Positions 1 through 5,623 of a stretch of 5,623 nt of DNA are shown here, in pieces. The stretch is from assembly GCA_027371665.1 (NCBI GenBank), contig DAHXMP010000024.1, positions 1 through 5,623 on the forward strand, given 5' to 3'. The DNA is from Bacteroidota bacterium. GTDB taxonomy: Bacteria; Bacteroidota; Ignavibacteria; Kapaibacteriales; UBA2268. The notes under the pieces are model-generated. The model worked only from the letters and a program-made list of their open reading frames with translations, was not told where the DNA came from and made no database searches. The first letter of the stretch is position 1, and every line of letters starts with the position of its first letter. A program made the position numbers and the translations under genes.

Positions 1-977
1 CTATTTACAATCGTGAAACTGCTTCTGAAGTTGCCGAGCTTCAGTACAAATTTGAAATTGAAAAAAAAGAACGCGAAAATATTCTTCTCAAAAAAGAAAA
101 TGATGCAAAAAATAAAATTGCTCTTCTTTTTATTCTTATAAGCATTTTAACTTTATTTTTATTAATCGTTTTGTTCTCAAAGTATATTTTAAGGAGAAAT
201 ACTTACAAACTGCTATCGGGTAAGAATAAAGAATTGGAAGATATGAACCGAAAACTTTTAAAATCCGAACTCAACCTTAAAGAACTAAATTCAACGAAGG
301 ATAAATTTTTCTCAATAATAGCTCATGACCTCATAAATCCCTTTAATGCATTTATGGAAACTTCGAGGTTCCTGTATGAAAATTATTCAAATCTTAATGA
401 AAAAGAAATTCAAGAACTGCTGAAAGATATTACCGAAGCCGCTAAAAACCTGAACACGCTCCTCGAAAACTTATTGCAATGGTCAAGGGCTCAGACAGGT
501 AAGCTTCGCTTCAATCCCGATATTATTGATATTAAATATGTGGTTGATAATATATTTTATTTATTCAAGCTCAACGCCGAGAAGAAAAATATAATTCTTG
601 ATTCAGATGTCAATGAAAATACTTACGTTTTTGCAGATGCCTTTTTACTGACGACTGTTATGCGTAACCTTGTGTCCAATGCTCTTAAATTTACTCCTTC
701 CGGAGGAAAAATAACGGTTTCTGCTAACAGAAATCATGATTATGTAGAAATGAAAGTGATTGATTCAGGTGTTGGAATAAAGGAAGATGAAGTGCGAAAT
801 CTTTTCAGAATTGATTACCAGCACTCTACACCCGGCACCGAGCAGGAAAAAGGTACAGGTTTGGGATTAGTTCTGTGTAAAGAATTTATCGAACGCAATG
901 GAGGGACAATCCGTGTTGAAAGTAAAATAGGTGAAGGTTCTTCCTTCATTTTTACTATTCCAAAATCTGCATCGTAA
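1..977 (+). CDS. Membrane-anchored sensor histidine kinase, 3' part (5' end outside window)
   Basis: The frame is open from the left edge (first full codon at 3) to TAA at 975-977, giving 324 visible residues. No ATG suits the start; a TTG at 171 lies at the end of the membrane segment and is not credible. Visible parts are a charged, probably coiled-coil stretch (residues 9-38), one transmembrane helix (about 39-58), a second charged linker (about 70-100), a HisKA domain with the phospho-accepting His at residue 108 in AHDLINPF (codon 324-326), then a HATPase_c domain. The ATPase has an N box (RNLVSNALKFTP, about 221-232), G1 box DSGVGI (254-259), F-box-like LFRI and G2 box GTGLGL (284-289). 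It should autophosphorylate and pass phosphate to an unseen response regulator; no receiver domain is fused. In this phylum the coiled coil-helix-HisKA order usually follows TPR repeats, so a TPR sensor half is inferred off the left edge. The signal sensed is unknown. Confidence 0.93.
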   Translation, partial: IYNRETASEVAELQYKFEIEKKERENILLKKENDAKNKIALLFILISILTLFLLIVLFSKYILRRNTYKLLSGKNKELEDMNRKLLKSELNLKELNSTKDKFFSIIAHDLINPFNAFMETSRFLYENYSNLNEKEIQELLKDITEAAKNLNTLLENLLQWSRAQTGKLRFNPDIIDIKYVVDNIFYLFKLNAEKKNIILDSDVNENTYVFADAFLLTTVMRNLVSNALKFTPSGGKITVSANRNHDYVEMKVIDSGVGIKEDEVRNLFRIDYQHSTPGTEQEKGTGLGLVLCKEFIERNGGTIRVESKIGEGSSFIFTIPKSAS

Positions 978-992
978 TGTCTCTTCAAATTT

Positions 993-3900
993 TCAAGGTA
1001 AAACCATAAACTTCTTTAAACCGGATTCCAAAATATTTCCATTGCTGTCAGTGCTTTTGACCTTGAATAAATAAATTCCCGGTTTAAGCAAATTCCCGTT
1101 ATTATCTCTGCAATCCCATTCGACTCCACCATTCGCATTTGTTTCCATTAATGTCCTCAATAACTGTCCGTTAAGTGTCAATATATAAACATTGGCATTA
1201 CGTGTGAGGTTTGCAACATAAACAGAATTTAATATACTCAGTCTTATAGGATTAGGATAAAGATAAGCACTATTATTATCATCTGCACTGAACCTGAATG
1301 CGAGTGTGTTGCCTGGTCCTCTGGTCATCTGCCTGCCTGATTGAGCTATGATATTTACAGCAGTTAAAGTATAAGTTACACCTCTCGGTCCTATGCTTTG
1401 TGAGGGGTCTAACGATATAACAGCCGTTAAATCATTTACTGATTCCATGACAATATCCTTGATTTTCCCATATGGTTTAAGGATGTAATTACCGGGGATA
1501 ACCGCTGAATTTGGAGTAACTGGTTCAGAAAAATTCAATATCAGCGAATCAGTTGAAATTACATTCAGGTTCGCCAGATAAAGCTCCTGTTTTAATGTGT
1601 CAGGATATACTGAAAAAATAATTTGTGATGAAATTGTTGGTGTATTGTAATAATCAGGGAAAGAGGATATATTAATTTTTAATTTGCCTGCAGGAAGTTC
1701 ATGATTGAAATTCAAGGTCAGCATAGTATCATTCGATGAGATACTACTTAGTGGAGCAGCTATGAACGTGCCTGAAGTATCTGAAACAATAAACAGAGAT
1801 GGTTCAATACTTTTGTCAGACAGTCTTCCCGAAAACTTTATATTTACGATATTCTGTCCGACAACTTGAACTTCAACAGGTTTAATTGGGCTATGAGTAT
1901 AAATTTCAACGCTATCTGAGATACTTCCGACAGAATCCCGCAGACTGTCATTTACTGCTCTGACAGCAAATGTGTAATAGTGCTCATTATCCAGTCCCGT
2001 AACAGTGCATGATGTAATTGATGTTTCCGCCGCCAGGTCGGCTGTCGAGTCAGTTATGAGTTTAAGTACCTGGTAACTTTTGGAATCAGTTGTAGCATTC
2101 CAGTGAAAATAAGCTGAACTGCCGTCCAATGCCCATCCGTCAAATCCAATCGGTATTGAAGGTGCATTATACCCGGTATTAAATTCAACAAATCTCGTAT
2201 TTGAAAATGTTGAAAAGCCAAGCTCGTTAACACCATTCTTGTCGAAATCATAAACAATTGCATCGTTCGAAAATGAGTATGGATACCACCAAAGCGGCTC
2301 CATATTATTTTTGTTCCATTGGAAAACATAAAGATTCGGAAAAGCGGAAATAATGATTTCGTCTCCCGGCTTGTTATCGAGATTTCCGGCAGCTACACCT
2401 TCTTTGTAATCGCTTCCGATTCTGACTCCATAAAAATAATCCTTCCAGACATAATCATATTTATTTGGACCAGTGCTTTTAAGAAGCCTGAAGTACCATA
2501 TCGGAACACCATCATTATTACTGCCATAAGGAATGGTTGTCCCGAAGTCACCGATTAAGATTTCCGGTATGCCGTCCCCATCCACATCTGCCGAACATAT
2601 ATATTGTTCGCCATAAGAGACATTGTTAGTATCGGAAAATTCAAGATTGAATCTGTTATTCGAATATTCATAAATGAAGACATTGCCATTCCAGTTCGAG
2701 TGGCATAATTCTACTTTTCCATCACCGTCAAAATCACCAAAAGCATATCCGGGGACAGGTGGAATAATATCATATCCTGCCGGTGGCGTTGCAAGTGCAA
2801 TAGCTTTGTATTGCCCGTCAATGTATTTAAATGCTACGAAACCGGAATCTGAATAAGAAATTATCTCGTCTTTTCCGTCACCATCAATATCATATAGTCC
2901 GGCTGCCCATAAATTTTCGGATAAAGTATCGGAAAAAAGTACATTTGAGAAAGGGGATTTACCTTCACTTTTTGCTCCAAACAGAACAGTCATTCCGTTT
3001 GAAGTTGTTAGAACATCGGGTATGCTGTCATCATTTGTGTACCCGATACCTCTTGGAAGCCAAACATCATTTATTGAGTCGCGTAACTGGAATTGTGAAT
3101 TTTTAAATTCATAAGTTTTCGTTTTTCCCCATGTGCCGCCGGATAAATCATTCACGACAATTGTTGGATTATCTTTACTGTAGATACCTGCAACATGATT
3201 GCTCAAATAAGACAATGGAAGATAATAACTCTTTGCCGAGAACATACTCTCAGGCATAATCTCACCGGAACGTGTAAATCTGAACGATTGCTGTACAGTT
3301 GAACCATCACCCCTGACAGCCGTTGCTATTGCTTCCATTTCAACATCGGGCTGACATTCGTTCCCAATTACAATTGTGTGGTCAGTTGAATATCTGTCCG
3401 TTTCAGTCAATTCCTTATAATTGTCAGAACTAAAAGCAGGGTGAAATTTAACAGAGAATCTAGAATTATAGTTCGTTACTGCGGTTACTAATACAATTCT
3501 TTTATTACCCGACCACGCAGTCAGTGTTTTAAAGTATTTCAACACAATTGGTGACCCACTCGAAACTATATCAATATTAGTACGATTTTCAATTGTTCCG
3601 CCATTTTTCAGATTAACAAGAATTCTTATTGTGTAGGTTGAATCAGGAAGATTTTCTATGTTAAATTTTGCAAGAGTATCATTAATTTTTTGCACTGAAG
3701 AAATATCAGAAACATATTGCCAGTCGTTAGGAATCAACCCTTTGCCGATATAGACACGGAAATTATCAAAAAGAGGAGTAACCACAGAACCGATAACAGT
3801 TATTGCAGATAAGCTATCCTTGTTAAAAACCGCTTCATGCTTTGGAAAAGTAATTGACAGATTTGTTTTGCCTATTGTGTTGACAGCTTTTTCTGCGTTC

Positions 3901-5267
3901 AGCAGGCCTGCACCATAATAAATATCCCATCCGGGTTCTCCCAGGTCAGTTGCCGAAGCCTGCAAAATACCTGATACGTCTGCAGGTGTTAAAGTGCTGT
4001 CGAGCTCAAATAACATAGCCGATACGGCCGCTGCATGAGGAGCAGAATAAGATGTTCCTCCCATGCTCTTGTATCCTCCATGAGGGACAGTTGTCATTAT
4101 ATCCCGGCCAGGAGCAACTAATGTCAGTCTTGAACCGTAATTACTTATTGAATAGCGTGTGTTATTTTCTATCGTTGCTCCGACTGAAATACATTCATCA
4201 TATCCCGAAGGATAATGCGGCAACGGCCAATTGTTGTTTCCTGAAGAAGCAGTCATCACGCATCCCAGAGAATATGCAAATTTTATTGCGTCGTGCATAA
4301 TTGAAGAATTAAATGCCTCTCCAAAACTAAAATTGAGAATCTTTGCACCCTGCAATGCTGCATATACGATTCCGTTAGCTATATTATCCGATTCACCATT
4401 GCCGGTAGCATCCAGTACCCGAACAGTTAATATTCTCGCATTAAATGCAAGCCCGGATATTCCGATATTATTGTTTCTTTCAGCGGCAATAACTCCCGCT
4501 ACAGTTGTTCCATGACCGTTCTCATCGTATGGAATTGGGTCAGGTTCCGAATAATCTCCGATATTTCCGAATGACTGGTCCACAAAATCATAGCCGATAA
4601 CATCATCAACAACACCATTGTTATCGTTGTCTATACCATCTAAATCTCCGGTAACACCGTTTCTTGTTTCAGTAATTGGCCAGGGGTCAAATTTACCGTT
4701 ATGATTAATATCTTCGCCGGAATTAATCCATAATTGATGTTTCAAATCCGGATGGTCGAAATCAATTCCTGTGTCAATTACTCCTACAATAATGCCTTTG
4801 CCCGAAGCTTTTTCCCATGCTTTTTCGGCATTGACAGCTTTCAATGACCATTGTTCCTGATACATCGGGTCATTAGGAATCATATCAGCAGGACTGTCAA
4901 TATGATAAATATAATTTGGTTCAACCAGTTCTATATCCGGGCTTTTTCTAATTTCATTGACAAGGCTGTCTGAGTTAATCTTATTGTCAATTTGTATTGA
5001 CAGGTATTTTTCAAGTTCATAATAATCAGCATTTTGTTCTGCGGTCAGAATTTTTTCTTTATTATTTTTTTTAAAGAAAAGTAATTGATTTCTCAAGTTC
5101 TGCCTGATTGATACATTTTTATTATTATAAAATAAGTTGATAAAATTAGGTATAAAAGCAGGGTTTTTAAATTTAATGATGAATGAATCCGGTATGTCGT
5201 TTTGAGCCTTGGATACGAGTGTAATAAAGATAAAGAAAATCAAAATGGCTGATATTTTTTTTGTCAT
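993..5267 (-). CDS. Secreted multidomain subtilisin-like serine peptidase (S8) with FG-GAP repeats and T9SS sorting domain
   Basis: A complete 1,424-residue protein. ATG at 5265-5267 is preferred because a Sec signal peptide follows at once (MTKK, hydrophobic core, likely cleavage after SKA at 21); no Shine-Dalgarno is seen. Residues about 25-125 resemble an I9-type propeptide. The S8 domain (about 140-465) has catalytic Asp165 (VIDTG), His252 (NGHGT) and Ser406 (GTSYSAP), with probable oxyanion Asn344 (SSGNN), so it should be active. Between Asp and His lies an acidic insert (about 184-230) with Asp/Asn-rich, calcium-loop-like motifs. Next come Ig-like regions (about 467-570 and 575-665), FG-GAP/VCBS repeats (about 691-1030), a fibronectin III-like domain (about 1035-1125), two SbsA/Big_5-like domains (about 1128-1220 and 1228-1327) and a T9SS type A sorting domain (about 1331-1424). 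The protein is inferred to cross the outer membrane and be released or surface-anchored. Substrate is unknown; roles in protein degradation or in maturing surface proteins are both possible. It converges on the kinase gene with 15 bases between the stops. Confidence 0.96.
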   Translation of the reverse strand: MTKKISAILIFFIFITLVSKAQNDIPDSFIIKFKNPAFIPNFINLFYNNKNVSIRQNLRNQLLFFKKNNKEKILTAEQNADYYELEKYLSIQIDNKINSDSLVNEIRKSPDIELVEPNYIYHIDSPADMIPNDPMYQEQWSLKAVNAEKAWEKASGKGIIVGVIDTGIDFDHPDLKHQLWINSGEDINHNGKFDPWPITETRNGVTGDLDGIDNDNNGVVDDVIGYDFVDQSFGNIGDYSEPDPIPYDENGHGTTVAGVIAAERNNNIGISGLAFNARILTVRVLDATGNGESDNIANGIVYAALQGAKILNFSFGEAFNSSIMHDAIKFAYSLGCVMTASSGNNNWPLPHYPSGYDECISVGATIENNTRYSISNYGSRLTLVAPGRDIMTTVPHGGYKSMGGTSYSAPHAAAVSAMLFELDSTLTPADVSGILQASATDLGEPGWDIYYGAGLLNAEKAVNTIGKTNLSITFPKHEAVFNKDSLSAITVIGSVVTPLFDNFRVYIGKGLIPNDWQYVSDISSVQKINDTLAKFNIENLPDSTYTIRILVNLKNGGTIENRTNIDIVSSGSPIVLKYFKTLTAWSGNKRIVLVTAVTNYNSRFSVKFHPAFSSDNYKELTETDRYSTDHTIVIGNECQPDVEMEAIATAVRGDGSTVQQSFRFTRSGEIMPESMFSAKSYYLPLSYLSNHVAGIYSKDNPTIVVNDLSGGTWGKTKTYEFKNSQFQLRDSINDVWLPRGIGYTNDDSIPDVLTTSNGMTVLFGAKSEGKSPFSNVLFSDTLSENLWAAGLYDIDGDGKDEIISYSDSGFVAFKYIDGQYKAIALATPPAGYDIIPPVPGYAFGDFDGDGKVELCHSNWNGNVFIYEYSNNRFNLEFSDTNNVSYGEQYICSADVDGDGIPEILIGDFGTTIPYGSNNDGVPIWYFRLLKSTGPNKYDYVWKDYFYGVRIGSDYKEGVAAGNLDNKPGDEIIISAFPNLYVFQWNKNNMEPLWWYPYSFSNDAIVYDFDKNGVNELGFSTFSNTRFVEFNTGYNAPSIPIGFDGWALDGSSAYFHWNATTDSKSYQVLKLITDSTADLAAETSITSCTVTGLDNEHYYTFAVRAVNDSLRDSVGSISDSVEIYTHSPIKPVEVQVVGQNIVNIKFSGRLSDKSIEPSLFIVSDTSGTFIAAPLSSISSNDTMLTLNFNHELPAGKLKINISSFPDYYNTPTISSQIIFSVYPDTLKQELYLANLNVISTDSLILNFSEPVTPNSAVIPGNYILKPYGKIKDIVMESVNDLTAVISLDPSQSIGPRGVTYTLTAVNIIAQSGRQMTRGPGNTLAFRFSADDNNSAYLYPNPIRLSILNSVYVANLTRNANVYILTLNGQLLRTLMETNANGGVEWDCRDNNGNLLKPGIYLFKVKSTDSNGNILESGLKKFMVLP
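996..1277 (-). other. T9SS type A C-terminal sorting domain of the peptidase
   Basis: This covers residues about 1331-1424. It begins with the typical AYLYPNP motif (YPNP at 1337-1340). A short beta-sandwich pattern follows: VYVANL, then VYILTLNGQLLRTL, then VEWDCRDNNGNLLKPGIYLF, ending in KKFMVLP. This order (YPNP, strand, G-rich turn, W-D-x-x-D/N-x-x-G, PGIYLF, K-x-x-V/L) is the known signature of Por-secretion-system cargo in Bacteroidota. In studied members the domain is recognised by the outer-membrane translocon and usually removed during export. The lone Cys1386 has no obvious partner. Confidence 0.93.
2178..3197 (-). repeat. FG-GAP/VCBS repeat block inside the peptidase, probably one seven-bladed beta-propeller
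   Basis: Residues about 691-1030 hold repeated Asp-rich loops followed by a hydrophobic strand. Three are canonical: DIDGDGKDE at 793, DFDGDGKVE at 845 and DVDGDGIPE at 894. Four are weaker: DFDKNGVNE at 1007, NLDNKPGDE at 962, YTNDDSIPD at 743 and a degenerate IYSKDNPTIVV near 695. Spacing is about 45-68 residues, one blade each. DxDGDG loops of this family bind calcium and stabilise the propeller, as in integrin alpha heads. Seven motifs would close a seven-bladed ring, but that count is inference and depends on the degenerate first motif. A binding or substrate-presenting role is likely; the ligand is unknown. Confidence 0.8.
3437..3525 (+). repeat. Internal copy of the 89-base direct repeat (inside the peptidase gene)
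   Basis: These 89 bases are identical to 5535-5623, in the same orientation with an offset of 2,098. They encode peptidase residues 582-610, an Ig-like beta-strand region between the catalytic domain and the FG-GAP repeats. The peptidase frame continues normally on both sides, so this copy is in its native place. To the left the match continues as a TAAAA tract (3431-3435) beyond one mismatch at 3436. Confidence 0.97.
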
Positions 5268-5394
5268 ATATTAATATTTGAAAGTAAGCGAAAATTTTTT
5301 AATAAGACGTTGCTTCGGCAGGTTTTAATTTATCATTATTAGATATTAAGATAAGGGAAATAAGATATGTGTATTTAAAATGTACTGTTTGATT
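5268..5394. other. AT-rich intergenic region upstream of the peptidase gene
   Basis: About 127 bases at roughly 23% GC separate the lspA stop from the peptidase start; both genes are on the minus strand. It should hold the peptidase leader, and a promoter if the peptidase is not read through from lspA. I see no clear Bacteroidota promoter (TTG, then TAnnTTTG about 20 bases on), no Shine-Dalgarno before the ATG, and no strong stem-loop with a T-run that would end lspA transcription. Confidence 0.5.
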
Positions 5395-5622
5395 TTATGA
5401 TTCTGATGGCATGTCTGTGGAAGAAGTTTCCTGTCCCTTTTTAGGAAAAACCAGAGAAAACTGAGGTATTCTTTTATGTACTAATAATAGGAGTACGACA
5501 CCACATGATACACATGAGTCTGCAACATTAAAAACAGGGTGAAATTTAACAGAGAATCTAGAATTATAGTTCGTTACTGCGGTTACTAATACAATTCTTT
5601 TATTACCCGACCACGCAGTCAG
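5395..5622 (-). CDS. lspA: C-terminal end of lipoprotein signal peptidase II (LspA) joined in frame to a duplicated piece of the peptidase gene
   Basis: The open minus-strand frame runs from the right edge to TAA at 5395-5397 (75 residues). Its last 46-47 residues, from about 5538 down to the stop, begin PVFNVADSCVSCGVVLLLLV. They match the end of LspA: the FNxADS motif with the second catalytic Asp (codon 5518-5520), the last transmembrane helix, then a basic-to-polar cytoplasmic tail of about 25 residues. LspA is the inner-membrane aspartic peptidase that removes signal peptides from lipidated prolipoproteins. The first 29 residues of the frame are not LspA. They are identical to residues 582-610 of the S8 peptidase, encoded by the terminal 89-base repeat. 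The earlier helices and first catalytic Asp of LspA are therefore absent, and this frame cannot be a working enzyme. An artificial join is the likeliest cause, with an intact lspA in the real genome; a genuinely disrupted lspA is possible. The family call rests on a short but distinctive motif. Confidence 0.78.
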   Translation of the reverse strand: MTAWSGNKRIVLVTAVTNYNSRFSVKFHPVFNVADSCVSCGVVLLLLVHKRIPQFSLVFPKKGQETSSTDMPSES

Positions 5623-5623
5623 T
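5535..5623 (+). repeat. Terminal copy of the 89-base direct repeat, probable chimeric end
   Basis: This copy runs exactly to the window's right edge, and its other end joins lspA sequence in frame. Left of it, 5529-5534 differs from 3431-3436 only at 5534 (A instead of G), after which the two sequences part. The true length of the match is unknown because the window stops here. No inverted repeats, target-site duplication or transposase gene accompany it, so it does not look like a mobile element. Confidence 0.95.

Noticed and set aside
171..977. Histidine kinase starting at TTG 171
   Set aside because: The frame is open to the window's left edge and the residues before 171 form a transmembrane helix preceded by a coiled coil, so the true start is upstream of the window.
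2054..4515. Several open frames of 60-94 codons overlapping the peptidase gene (for example 2054-2329 minus, 2319-2558, 2831-3106, 4052-4300 and 4231-4515 plus)
   Set aside because: All lie wholly inside a well-supported 1,424-codon gene in other frames. They show no recognisable motif, and their composition is that expected from the antisense or shifted frames of that gene.
5268..5300. Weak promoter-like TACTTTC just upstream of the peptidase start (minus strand)
   Set aside because: The last base does not match TAnnTTTG, no TTG lies at the right distance, and such matches are expected by chance in about 23% GC sequence.
5308..5322. Possible hairpin TGC-TTCG-GCA in the intergenic region, as a terminator for lspA
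   Set aside because: The stem is only three base pairs and, in the lspA direction, no T-run follows directly.
3437..5623. The 89-base repeat pair as template and variable repeats of a diversity-generating retroelement
   Set aside because: The copies are identical with no adenine-specific changes, no reverse transcriptase or accessory gene is present, and the second copy sits in an lspA fragment, not at the end of a ligand-binding gene.
5535..5623. Terminal repeat as evidence of a circular element
   Set aside because: The right end matches an internal segment, not the left end of the window, so it does not close a circle.

Overview
The window (5,623 bases, AT-rich) looks like a chromosomal contig from the Bacteroidota/Ignavibacteria (FCB) group. 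The large secreted peptidase ends in a type IX secretion (T9SS) sorting domain, which is largely confined to that group. The sensor kinase has the layout usual there for TPR-linked kinases, and neither visible start region has a Shine-Dalgarno sequence. Species cannot be told from the sequence.

Layout, left to right. Positions 1-977 (+) hold the 3' part of a membrane-anchored sensor histidine kinase; its N-terminal sensor part lies off the left edge. After only 15 bases comes the convergent gene at 993-5267 (-), a complete 1,424-residue modular subtilisin-like (S8) peptidase. Its order is signal peptide, I9-like propeptide, Asp/His/Ser catalytic domain, Ig-like domains, FG-GAP/VCBS repeats that look like a seven-bladed propeller, fibronectin III, two SbsA/Big_5-like Ig domains and a T9SS type A C-terminal domain. 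An intergenic stretch of about 127 bases (roughly 23% GC) follows. Last is the C-terminal end of a signal peptidase II gene (lspA) on the minus strand, with its stop at 5395-5397.

The oddest part is the right end. The last 89 bases (5535-5623) are an exact, same-orientation copy of 3437-3525, which lies inside the peptidase gene. They are joined in frame to the lspA fragment, just where the rest of lspA should be. A chimeric read or assembly misjoin at short homology explains this best; a real local duplication that broke lspA is less likely. I found no convincing new biological system, RNA gene, mobile element or CRISPR array.

No shared pathway is evident. The kinase is transcribed toward the peptidase and is not in an operon with it. 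The peptidase lies downstream of lspA on the same strand, but it has a signal peptidase I-type signal without a lipobox cysteine, so LspA would not process it.
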